Shown here: positions 1 to 6,944 of the stretch, in pieces | Layout of the letters: each line of letters starts with the position of its first letter | Numbering within the stretch: the first letter of the stretch is position 1 | NCBI RefSeq assembly: GCF_902859705.1 | Contig: NZ_CADIJO010000013.1 | Coordinates: forward strand, 1-64,000 | DNA from: Achromobacter deleyi | GTDB lineage: Bacteria > Pseudomonadota > Gammaproteobacteria > Burkholderiales > Burkholderiaceae_B | Reading direction: 5' to 3' | Length of the DNA: 64,000 nucleotides | Position numbers and translations under genes: made by a program | Notes under the pieces: model-generated | Database searches by the model: none | The model's input: the letters and a program-made list of their open reading frames with translations, nothing else | What the model was told of the DNA's origin: nothing

Positions 1-417
1 GATGCCGGCCGGATTCGCAACGATGACGTTCGCCCGATTACCGGCCACTTCCAGCATGCCGCGCAGTTGCGAAGGATTGGGCGCCGTGACCTGGTTCAGG
101 ATGGTGGTGGCGCGCTGGTTGCCCAACATGGGGTTCCCCGCCACCTGCCCCGCCACTTGCGTCTGGCTGGCCGCGCCGCTGTTGTTGAGCACCACGCCGG
201 ACGGGCCGACGTTGAATTGCGTAAACCGGTTGTTGGACACCCCACCGGCCGAGGGCGGTGCGATGTTGACCACCGGCACGCCGTTGGCCACGCCCACCAC
301 GGGCTTCTGCCCGGCCACGTTCTGGTCTACCGAAATCGGCAAGGTCTGCGCCAGGACGGGCGTCCAGATCTGCGCCAAGACCAACAACCAGGCAATCGTG
401 CGGCGTAACGTCGACAT
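1..417 (-). CDS. Filamentous haemagglutinin-like two-partner-secretion exoprotein, N-terminal fragment
   Basis: This gene begins at the ATG whose complement ends at 417 and runs off the left edge, so only 139 residues are visible. Residues 1-23 form a short signal peptide (MSTLRRTIAWLLVLAQ, then a cut near VLA-Q). The mature start (LPISVDQNVAGQKPVV) leads into a TPS secretion domain: NGVPVVNIAPPSAGGVSNN, FNVGPSGVVLNN, then a segment ending in NVIVANPAGI, which carries the NPxGI-type motif of FhaB/CdiA-class proteins. Such proteins are exported through an outer-membrane TpsB pore. It differs clearly from the giant exoprotein at 10906-23457, so this is a second TPS substrate. Whether it is full length, or ends in a CDI toxin, cannot be seen. 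No strong ribosome site precedes the ATG. Confidence 0.85.
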   Translation of the reverse strand, partial: MSTLRRTIAWLLVLAQIWTPVLAQTLPISVDQNVAGQKPVVGVANGVPVVNIAPPSAGGVSNNRFTQFNVGPSGVVLNNSGAASQTQVAGQVAGNPMLGNQRATTILNQVTAPNPSQLRGMLEVAGNRANVIVANPAGI

Positions 418-749
418 ATCGGGCAAGACTCGGCAAGGGGTGAAACCACAACCGTTGCCAAGACAGCCGACCCTCAGCCCGCCCAGAACCCGCGGACTAT
501 CGACAAAGCCAAAAGCACCGATCCGGAAATTGCCCGCTTACGCTACGCAACCCGGACCAGATAGAACATTGGAAGATTCTGATTTTTTAACCAAGCGGGA
601 GGAACCGACGGCAATCGGACCGAACGAAGATTGACCCGTGACCCATGCGTTGGCCGCGCATCACGCGCGGCCCACCGACGATCCAGTTACGCACGTGCCG
701 GGCGCCTCGTCCATGTCGACCAATCCCGCGCCGACCAACCCCACACCGA
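418..749. other. Gap between the FHA-like gene and the RES gene
   Basis: This 332-bp stretch holds no convincing gene. It should carry the promoter of the leftward FHA-like gene; an AT-rich patch lies around 563-595. Its right end contains the 15-bp tandem repeat at 716-775. Confidence 0.5.
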
Positions 750-775
750 TCAATCCCGTGCCGACGCCAGCCACC
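716..775. repeat. 15-bp tandem repeat over the stop codon of the RES gene
   Basis: Four degenerate 15-bp units lie end to end at 716, 731, 746 and 761: tcgaccaatcccgcg, ccgaccaaccccaca, ccgatcaatcccgtg, ccgacgccagccacc. The stop codon of the RES gene (complement of 750-752) falls inside the third unit. The array therefore covers the last codons and the start of the 3' untranslated region. A similar array lies in the sigma-factor gene near 24.6 kb. Confidence 0.8.
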
Positions 776-1232
776 CCGCCCCGTCCAGCACCGCCCCGTC
801 GATGCCCGTCAGGTGCGGCGTGAACGGATACGCCACCGACGAGACGATCTGGCATTGCGCCAGCTGCGGGTGGTCGGCATTGAGCAGGTACTGGCAGCCG
901 CCGGCCGCGGACGGCACCTTCAGCAGCAGTGCCTCGCCCTGCGCCAGCCAGGCGTTGCCGAAGGCGCGGGACGCCTGCAGATCGGTCTGCCAGGCCGCGG
1001 GCGGGCGCAGATCGGCCACCGCCTGCGCCGGCACCCGTACTTCCAGCAGGAAGTAGTTGCGCGGCAAGGCCCGCGGGTGCGCGACCTCGGCTTGCGCCAG
1101 GCGCGCGAACACCGCGGCCGCGGGAGTGGCATCCAGCACCACCACCGCGGCGCCCGCGCCATGCCAGCGGCCGGCCGGGCGCGCGCGCGGCAGCAGGTCC
1201 TGGCTGTTGCTCAAGCGCCAAAGCGCGGTCAT
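750..1232 (-). CDS. RES-domain protein (ParT/MbcT-type toxin homologue, possibly degenerate)
   Basis: A 160-residue protein with the RES fold signature: WRLSN at 5-9, GRWHGAG at 21-27, ATP-AAA at 35-40, VPSA at 107-110 and NADHP at 118-122. Family members are toxins that degrade or modify NAD+ and are neutralised by Xre/MbcA antitoxins. The start ATG overlaps the upstream antitoxin stop as ATGA (1229-1232), so the two are translationally coupled. Oddity: a gap-free alignment to the family pattern places Val32 where an NAD-binding Tyr is usual and Ala43 where the conserved Glu is usual, while Arg22 and Ser108 are kept. The product may be inactive or altered. The pair sits at the end of the two-partner-secretion operon. 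Confidence 0.8.
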   Translation of the reverse strand: MTALWRLSNSQDLLPRARPAGRWHGAGAAVVVLDATPAAAVFARLAQAEVAHPRALPRNYFLLEVRVPAQAVADLRPPAAWQTDLQASRAFGNAWLAQGEALLLKVPSAAGGCQYLLNADHPQLAQCQIVSSVAYPFTPHLTGIDGAVLDGAGWLASARD

Positions 1233-1711
1233 GGGCCGTTTCCTTCGTCGATGTTGATCAGCCACTGCTCGATCATGGCGGCGTAGCGGCCGTGCTGGCA
1301 CAGCAGCATCGGCACCCGGCCGTGCAGCCGGCGCTTGGGGCTGCACAGCCAGCGCCGCGCGCCGTCCGCGCCGCCGAACACCAGCTCGGCCAGCCAGGCC
1401 ACCCGCAGCGCCCGGTAGAGCACGCGCAGGTCGGCCAGGTCCAGGCTGTGGTCGCGCAGCGGATCGCGCGAGCGGCCGGCCTCGACCTGCGGCACCAGCG
1501 CCAGCCAGTGCAGCAGCTCACCGGCAAACGTGGTGCGCAGCGACTGCAACAGCGCCGGGGCGCATTGCAGGCTGGCCGGCGGCCCGGCCTGGCCCAGGGC
1601 CAGGTCCAGCCGCGCGTCCAGCAAGGCGGCGACGCCGTCGCCGTCAGGGCGCGCGGGCCGCGAGGGCGGGCTGGGCTTGCGCGGCGGACGCGCTTTGTTC
1701 GAAGGCGGCAT
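1229..1711 (-). CDS. Xre/MbcA/ParS-type antitoxin (DUF2384)
   Basis: The C-terminal 50 residues show the MbcA/ParS toxin-binding pattern: LVFGGADGARRWLCSP, RLHGRVPMLL, GRYAAMIEQWL, ending INIDEG. An Xre-like helical part precedes it. The frame continues upstream into the end of the PpiC gene, so the start is uncertain. I give the ATG at 1711; a TTG at 1624, just inside the end of PpiC, would remove a Pro/Arg-rich N-terminus that looks like read-through of the other frame. Its partner is the RES protein, joined by a 4-bp overlap. It should bind and block that protein and may autoregulate. Confidence 0.75.
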   Translation of the reverse strand: MPPSNKARPPRKPSPPSRPARPDGDGVAALLDARLDLALGQAGPPASLQCAPALLQSLRTTFAGELLHWLALVPQVEAGRSRDPLRDHSLDLADLRVLYRALRVAWLAELVFGGADGARRWLCSPKRRLHGRVPMLLCQHGRYAAMIEQWLINIDEGNGP

Positions 1712-2717
1712 TGAGGGCCGCGCCATCAATGCTGACGGTTCCTGCATTGAGCAACCCCTCCAGGTAAGCCCGTGCCGCCAGTTCCTGGCGTTGGCTGCGC
1801 AACGCGGCGCGCAATTCTTCCTTGACCTGCTCGAACGGCGTGACGCTGGCCGCGCGCAGATCGACCACCTTCAGGATGTGGAAACCCGCCGCCGATTGCA
1901 CCGGCGCCGAGACCTCGCCGGCCTTCAACTGCTCGATGGCCGGACGCATTTCCGGCGTCAGCTGCGCCAGCGGCACGTAGCCGATGTCGCCGCCCTGGGC
2001 GCGGGTGGTCGTGTCCTGCGAATAGGTCTTGGCCAGCGCGGCGAAATCGGCCTTGGGCGCCTGGGCCCGCTTGACCAGGTCCAGCGCCTGCTTGCGGGCG
2101 CTGGCCACGGCGTCGTTGTCGCCCAGCGCGGCGGGCAGGAAGATCTGGCTGACGCGGTACATGGCCGGCTGCGCCAGCTGCGGCTTGGCCCGTTCGTAGG
2201 CGGCTTGCAGGTCGGCATCGGCCGGATAGCCGTCGGGCGCACGGCTGACAGAGTCCAGGTAGGTCTGCAGCACGATGCGTTCCTGCGCGGCCTGGAAGGC
2301 GCGCTTGAGTTCGGGCTTGTCTTGCCAGCCCTGGGCGCGGGCCTGTTCGACCAAGGCCTTTTCGGCCAGGCGCGAGCGCAGCCATTGGTCCAGCCCGGCG
2401 CGGTTGCCCTGCAATTGGGCGCGGGCCTCGGGCGGCATGGCTTGCAGCTGGCGCACCAGCTCGTCGCGGTCCACCTGCACGGCGCCCAGCGTGGCGACGG
2501 CGGGGGCCTGCGCGGCGGCGGGGGCTGCCGGGTTGGCAGCCTTGGCCGGCACGGCGGCAGGTTTGGCGGGGTCGGCCGCGGCGACCTTGGCGGGCGCGGC
2601 TTCGCTGCTTTGGGCCGGATTGCCGCGCATCAGCGCCACGGCGCCGGCCAGCACCGCGATCAACAGCACGGCGGCGGTGACGCGCAACCGGGTGGGCTTG
2701 TCGGAAAGAATAGTCAT
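1644..2717 (-). CDS. Membrane-anchored PpiC (parvulin) peptidyl-prolyl isomerase
   Basis: 357 residues. Residues 12-30 are one N-terminal transmembrane anchor, followed by an Ala/Pro-rich linker (about 35-75), a SurA-like helical chaperone part and one parvulin domain. The parvulin signature runs from about residue 187 (YRVSQIFLPA) through FAALAKTYSQD, GGDIGYVPLAQL and APVQSAAGFHILKV. The topology places it on the periplasmic face of the inner membrane. It probably helps fold secreted or outer-membrane proteins, here most plausibly the exoprotein or transporter of the same operon. A GAGG sequence 9 bases before the ATG is a fair ribosome site. A PpiC gene also closes the Pseudomonas Pdt-like locus, as I recall. 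Confidence 0.88.
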   Translation of the reverse strand: MTILSDKPTRLRVTAAVLLIAVLAGAVALMRGNPAQSSEAAPAKVAAADPAKPAAVPAKAANPAAPAAAQAPAVATLGAVQVDRDELVRQLQAMPPEARAQLQGNRAGLDQWLRSRLAEKALVEQARAQGWQDKPELKRAFQAAQERIVLQTYLDSVSRAPDGYPADADLQAAYERAKPQLAQPAMYRVSQIFLPAALGDNDAVASARKQALDLVKRAQAPKADFAALAKTYSQDTTTRAQGGDIGYVPLAQLTPEMRPAIEQLKAGEVSAPVQSAAGFHILKVVDLRAASVTPFEQVKEELRAALRSQRQELAARAYLEGLLNAGTVSIDGAALNAAFEQSASAAQAQPALAARAP

Positions 2718-2790
2718 GGTCGAAACCTCGCTTGCTTGAATGCGCCATTCACCCGGAACGGCGGCCGGTGGTTGGGGTCATCGCCCCCGC

Positions 2791-2810
2791 CGCCGGGCGC
2801 CGGCCCGGCG
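2791..2810. other. GC-rich intercistronic hairpin
   Basis: CGCCGGG (2791-2797) and CCCGGCG (2804-2810) are perfect 7-bp arms around a 6-base loop, between the YbjN-like gene and the PpiC gene. There is no T-run in the direction of transcription, so it is more likely an mRNA-stability or attenuation element than a terminator. Confidence 0.5.
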
Positions 2811-2816
2811 GATGGT

Positions 2817-3293
2817 TCAGTTCGCCGCCTCGGCGACGGCTTCTTCCTGCGGAGCAGGTGCCTCGGTCGCCGGGCTGGTGGCGTTGGCGCGCAGGAACAG
2901 CAGGAATTCCTGCAGCAGGCGGTCCCACAGTTCGGCGGTGGCGCGCAGGTAGTTCTCGGACACGCCGCCGGCCAGGATCACGTCCAGTTCCAGCACCAGG
3001 AAGGCGCCTTGCACGGTCAGGCGGGCAAAGCGCTTTTCCACGTTCCAGCGTTCGGCCAGGCCGGCAGGCAGCTCGCCCTGCACGCGCAATGCGCAGCTCA
3101 GCGTGTAGTCCAGGTAGTGGCCGTCTTCGGCGGCCGGGTTGCCCAGGCGCACGGCGAAGCCCACGCCCTGGCTGGCGCTGAGCAGTTGCACCATGCCGTT
3201 CTGCTCGGACACGGTGACGCGGTAGCCGGCGGATTGCAGCAGTTCCTGCAGGCGTTCGGCGTTCACGTCGAGAATCAGGCTGGAGTCGGTCAT
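2817..3293 (-). CDS. YbjN-domain protein
   Basis: 158 residues without signal peptide or membrane span. The YbjN pattern is visible: LLQSAGYRVTVSEQNGMVQL near 20-38, LAERWNVEKRFARLTVQG near 80-97, then LELDVILAGGVSENYL. YbjN proteins share a fold with type III secretion chaperones; their biochemical role is poorly known. The position inside the secretion operon suggests a cytoplasmic chaperone-like or regulatory job for an operon product. A short acidic tail (APAPQEEAVAEAAN) ends the protein. The ATG has AGGAAA upstream as ribosome site. Confidence 0.8.
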   Translation of the reverse strand: MTDSSLILDVNAERLQELLQSAGYRVTVSEQNGMVQLLSASQGVGFAVRLGNPAAEDGHYLDYTLSCALRVQGELPAGLAERWNVEKRFARLTVQGAFLVLELDVILAGGVSENYLRATAELWDRLLQEFLLFLRANATSPATEAPAPQEEAVAEAAN

Positions 3294-3335
3294 TACAGTT
3301 TTCCTAGATGAAGAAATGAAGACAGGTCTTGAAAA

Positions 3336-4046
3336 TCAGGGTTGGGCGGTCGGGGTGGCAGCCGCGGCGGCCGGGGCCGCCGACACCTGCGCGTCGTACA
3401 GCTTGTCGCCGTATTCCTGCGCCTGTTCCTCGAACTTGACGCGGGCGCTGCCGGCAAAGGGCTGTTTCATGGCCAGGATGCCGCCGGTGCTGATGCGTTC
3501 GTAGGCGTTCAGGATTTCCTTGCCGGCCTCGTACATCTCGCGGTTCTTGGTGACGCAGGTCTTGACCTGCTCGTCGCGCTGCGCCAGCGTGCGGGCCAGC
3601 GCCACGCGCTCGGTTTCCTTGGCGCGCGACAGCGCCAGCAGCTCGTCGTAGGCGCCCTTGAACTTGCCCAGCTGGGCATGGCTGGCCGCCACTTGCGCCT
3701 GCGCGCTTTCCATGACGGCGCCCTGCTGCTCGGCCAGCTTGTCGGCCTGGCCCTTGGCCTTGGCGAGCTGGCCGCGCAGCGCTTCCAGCTCTTTCTGGGC
3801 GGCATCGCGCTGGGCCTCGGCCGCGGCCTTGGCGGCGTTGACCTGGGCCTGCTCGCTTTGCAGCTGCTGCAGTTGCTGGGTGGTGCTGCGCAACTGGGTG
3901 CGCAAGCGCTCTTCCATGGTTTCGGCCTGCGCCGAGCCGGTCAGGCTCAGGCCCGCCGCGCACAGGGCCACGGCGGCGGCCAACCGCCGGCCGCGGCCCA
4001 ACGCCTGGGGTTGGCGGGATTCATCCCATACGATGTGCATGTCCAT
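3336..4046 (-). CDS. Periplasmic coiled-coil protein of the secretion operon
   Basis: 236 residues with a signal peptide: charged start, hydrophobic LAAAVALCAAGLSLTG near 22-37 and a predicted cut after AQA. Residues about 45-165 are a long Gln/Ala/Glu-rich heptad coiled coil (TTQQLQQLQSEQAQVNAAK onward). A less helical tail contains TCVTKNREMYEAGKEILNAY and an Ala/Pro end. I recognise no enzyme. It lies 4 bp after the porin-like gene and should be periplasmic, perhaps linking inner- and outer-membrane parts of the same machine. That role is inferred from position only. Confidence 0.75.
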   Translation of the reverse strand: MDMHIVWDESRQPQALGRGRRLAAAVALCAAGLSLTGSAQAETMEERLRTQLRSTTQQLQQLQSEQAQVNAAKAAAEAQRDAAQKELEALRGQLAKAKGQADKLAEQQGAVMESAQAQVAASHAQLGKFKGAYDELLALSRAKETERVALARTLAQRDEQVKTCVTKNREMYEAGKEILNAYERISTGGILAMKQPFAGSARVKFEEQAQEYGDKLYDAQVSAAPAAAAATPTAQP

Positions 4047-4050
4047 GGCC

Positions 4051-5745
4051 TCAGAACCTGGCGTTGATCTCGAACTGCATCGTGTCGATGGACAGCGGCG
4101 CGCCGTAGACTTCGCGGGTGCTCATCCAGCGCAGGACGCCGTACACGTTCTTGTCGAAGGCGTAGCTGCCGCCGATGTAGTAGCCGCGCGCGTTGGTGCC
4201 GCCCTGGTGGAACGACGAGTCGTTGAAGGCATCGGGCAGCGCATCGGGCTGGATGTACTTGTAGCCCACGAAGGCCAGCCAGTCGCCCTTCTCCTTCATG
4301 TCGTACGAACGGCCCAGCGTGGCCTGCAGCATCCAGGCGTTGGGGCCGCTTTCCACGTCGCCGTTGTCGCCGAAGTTGTTGACGATGTTGCCTTGCGAAC
4401 GGCTGGCCATCTTGCTCTTGCTGTAGGCCAGGTTGCGGATGTAGTTGGCGTTCAGGCGCAGGCCCAGGCCGTTGAACACGCGCGTGTCCCAGCGCAGGTT
4501 CAGGTCCAGCAGGTCGAACTTGGACGCCAGGCCCACGTATTGCGGCTGCGGCGTGTTGGCCGGATCCAGCGGGTTGGCGGTGATGTTGCGCAGCAGGAAG
4601 AGCGTGTTGCCCTTCTGCATGAAGGCCGGACGCGACCAGTCGGTGTCGCAGTTTTCCTGGCCAGCCCACGGCGAGCAGGCGCTGGAGCGCTTGCCCGCGA
4701 TGTTGTCGAAGTGGTAGTAGGCCAGCGCGCCGCGCACGCTGTTCTGCTGGTTGATCTTCCAGTCGGCGCCGGCCTGGGCGGCCAGCAGCCACTTGTCTTC
4801 GCTCTTGCCTTCCGAGAACGACGACGAATTCCAGCCGTTGGAGCCGTACTCGGTCGAGAACGCGCCCAGCGTGCCGAACAGGGTCACGTCGCGGCCTTCC
4901 AGCGGCTGCTTGAAGATCGCGGCCACGCCGTCGAAATTCAGGTCGTTCGAGAACAGCATGTCGGTGGATTCGAACGGGTTGGCGATGCGCCCGCCGGTCA
5001 CCGTGGCCCACTTGGCCGGGCGGTAGGTCAGGTAGGCCTGGTCCAGCCAGATGTCCTTCTTGCCCATGCCGCCGCCCAGCGTCTGCGACGTGGACACCGG
5101 GCTGTCGTCGCTGCCGGTGGCCAGGCGGATGCCGGCCGACCACGACTCGGAGATTTCCGCCCGCACGCCCAGCCGCGCGCGGATGCGCAGCTGGTTGCGG
5201 CGGTCTTCCCGCGTGTTCAGCATCGGCGGGTAGTTGTTGTTGGTGTTGCGGTTCAGGTCGTACGGACCCTTCGCATTGAGCTTGGCGAAATCGACGATTT
5301 CATTGCTGTTGTTGCCCGAGTACAGGCGCGATTCGTCGCGCACGCGCACGTCGCCGTCGATGGTGATGCGCGACACCCAGTCGGGGAAGGTGTTGGGCTG
5401 GGCCCAGTTCTCTTCCTTGGCCTGCACCATCACTTCCGCCTTGACCTCGTCGCGGATCTGGTCGCGCACGGTCTGCGGAATGTAGGGCACGCGCACGTCG
5501 CCGGGCTGGGCTGCGGCCGCGCCGCGGTCCTGCGGCGCGGCGCGCGCGGCCTTCGCTTCGGCTTCGGCCTGGGCCACCAGGGCTTCGGCCTGGTCCGCCT
5601 TCAGCACGCCCTGCTGCACCAGCAGGCGGATCAGGTTGATGGTGGCGTTCTCGGACGGGGCGGGCGCGGCGTGGGCCGGCAGCGCGGCGGCGCCCGCCGC
5701 GGCCAGGGCCAGCGTTGCCGCCAACCGGTTCATTTGGAACTTCAT
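4051..5745 (-). CDS. Putative outer-membrane porin
   Basis: 564 residues. The chosen ATG (5745) gives a clean signal peptide (MKFQMNRLAATLALAAAGAA, cut near HAA). It is followed by a helical stretch (NLIRLLVQQGVLKADQAEALVAQAEAEAKAA, here split over residues 37-67) and then beta-rich sequence with many aromatic alternations ending in the C-terminal Phe expected of outer-membrane barrels (FEINARF). Motifs such as ITIDGDVRVRDESR and LRIRARLGVRAEI fit the putative-porin family found beside ExbB/ExbD genes. It may be the outer-membrane channel served by the TonB-like protein encoded just upstream. Substrate unknown. Confidence 0.8.
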   Translation of the reverse strand: MKFQMNRLAATLALAAAGAAALPAHAAPAPSENATINLIRLLVQQGVLKADQAEALVAQAEAEAKAARAAPQDRGAAAAQPGDVRVPYIPQTVRDQIRDEVKAEVMVQAKEENWAQPNTFPDWVSRITIDGDVRVRDESRLYSGNNSNEIVDFAKLNAKGPYDLNRNTNNNYPPMLNTREDRRNQLRIRARLGVRAEISESWSAGIRLATGSDDSPVSTSQTLGGGMGKKDIWLDQAYLTYRPAKWATVTGGRIANPFESTDMLFSNDLNFDGVAAIFKQPLEGRDVTLFGTLGAFSTEYGSNGWNSSSFSEGKSEDKWLLAAQAGADWKINQQNSVRGALAYYHFDNIAGKRSSACSPWAGQENCDTDWSRPAFMQKGNTLFLLRNITANPLDPANTPQPQYVGLASKFDLLDLNLRWDTRVFNGLGLRLNANYIRNLAYSKSKMASRSQGNIVNNFGDNGDVESGPNAWMLQATLGRSYDMKEKGDWLAFVGYKYIQPDALPDAFNDSSFHQGGTNARGYYIGGSYAFDKNVYGVLRWMSTREVYGAPLSIDTMQFEINARF

Positions 5746-5781
5746 TCTCTTGGCACTCCAGGATCGGTTCAATTCAGCACT

Positions 5782-6495
5782 TCAGGAGGGGCGGCGGCCG
5801 GTCAGCGATGCGCGTATGGGCATGCTGGCCGAGGCCGGCGGACGTTCATCCAGGCCCGGCACCGCGCGCAGCGCCGCCACCACGCGGGCATCGACGTCGG
5901 CATCGCCGCTGGAACGGGTCAGTTCCACCCGCGTGATCTGGCCGCTGGCCGTGAGCCAGATGTTGGCTTGCAGGCGGAAGGTCAGATTGCGCGTGCGCTC
6001 GTCTTCGCGCAGGATCTTCTGCAGCGCGTAGGCGAGGTACTGGCTGTAGGTAGCGTTGCCGGCGCGGCCGCCGCCACCGCCCGCCATGCCCTTGCCCTGC
6101 CCCGCGCCGATGTTGAACGCGTCGCTGCCCGCCTGGGCGTCGCCGTCGATCTGCATCGGGTTGGCCAGGTCGTCGGCCGGGCGCGGCGGCGCCTCGTCCT
6201 GCGGCTTGGGCGGTTCAGGCGTGGGCTGCGGCTCGGGTTCGGGCGTGGCCACGGGCTCTTCCTTGGGCGGCTCGGGCTCGGGCGGCTTTTCCGGTTCGGG
6301 CGGCGGAGGAGGCGGCGGGGGCAGCGGGATGATCGCGGTGACCTTGGGCGCGTCGCGGCGCACGCCGGCCATGTCATTGGCCCAGCGCCACAGCGCGTAG
6401 GCGGCCGCGATCAACACCACCGCCACGGCCGCCAGCTTGAGCCAGCGAAGCGCGGGGTGCGGGGTGCGCGGGGTATCGGATGCGTGTTGCGGCAT
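5782..6495 (-). CDS. TonB-like energy transducer, proline-rich
   Basis: 237 residues in the classic TonB layout: cytoplasmic start, one transmembrane helix at about 17-36, a periplasm-spanning Pro/Glu/Lys-rich rod at about 57-107 (eight consecutive prolines, then EPEKPPEPEPPKEEP), a Gly-rich hinge and a C-terminal globular domain (about 148-237, YSQYLAYALQKILRED then LTASGQITRVELTRSSGD). TonB transmits proton-motive force from ExbB/ExbD to outer-membrane proteins, and it lies directly after exbD. The C-terminal domain lacks an obvious YP motif and resembles the end of the sensor at 25170-25853. It is probably dedicated to this locus. Confidence 0.85.
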   Translation of the reverse strand: MPQHASDTPRTPHPALRWLKLAAVAVVLIAAAYALWRWANDMAGVRRDAPKVTAIIPLPPPPPPPPEPEKPPEPEPPKEEPVATPEPEPQPTPEPPKPQDEAPPRPADDLANPMQIDGDAQAGSDAFNIGAGQGKGMAGGGGGRAGNATYSQYLAYALQKILREDERTRNLTFRLQANIWLTASGQITRVELTRSSGDADVDARVVAALRAVPGLDERPPASASMPIRASLTGRRPS

Positions 6496-6512
6496 GGCGG
6501 TAGCCTCGGCCC

Positions 6513-6932
6513 CTATCTCGGCTTGCCGGTGACCAACCCGACCTGGGCCAGTTCCAGGCGGCGCAGCAGATCCAGCACTTCCACGACCTTCTGGTATTGC
6601 ACGGCGGCGTCGCCGCGCACGATCACCGGAAAATCGGGATTCAGCGCTTTCTCCGTGCGCAGCCGGTCTTCCAGCTCGGGCAGGGTGACCGGGTAGGCGT
6701 CCAGGAATACCTGGCCGGCGTCGTTGACGGAAATGGCCTTGGTCTTGGGCTGCGACAGCGCGATGGACGAGCTGGCCTTGGGCAGGTTCACCTTGATGCC
6801 GGCGATCTGCGCCGTGGCGGTCAGGATGAACATGACCAGCACGACCATCAGCACGTCGACCAGCGGCGTGATGTTGATGCCGTCGACGGGCGCGTCATCA
6901 TCATCGTCCTGGGAAGCGGATACGGAAGCCAT
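6513..6932 (-). CDS. exbD: ExbD/TolR-type biopolymer transport protein
   Basis: 139 residues. The hallmark is one transmembrane helix near 22-45 preceded by INITPLVDVLMVVLVMFILT, where the Asp in PLVDVL is the proton-path residue of the family. The periplasmic domain follows (KVNLPKASSS, FPVIVRGDAAVQYQKVVEVLDLL). The N-terminus is unusually acidic (a run of five Asp). It works with the ExbB-like gene 12 bp upstream and the TonB-like gene 17 bp downstream, forming an inner-membrane motor. Confidence 0.93.
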   Translation of the reverse strand: MASVSASQDDDDDAPVDGINITPLVDVLMVVLVMFILTATAQIAGIKVNLPKASSSIALSQPKTKAISVNDAGQVFLDAYPVTLPELEDRLRTEKALNPDFPVIVRGDAAVQYQKVVEVLDLLRRLELAQVGLVTGKPR

Positions 6933-6944
6933 GGGGTCGTCTCC

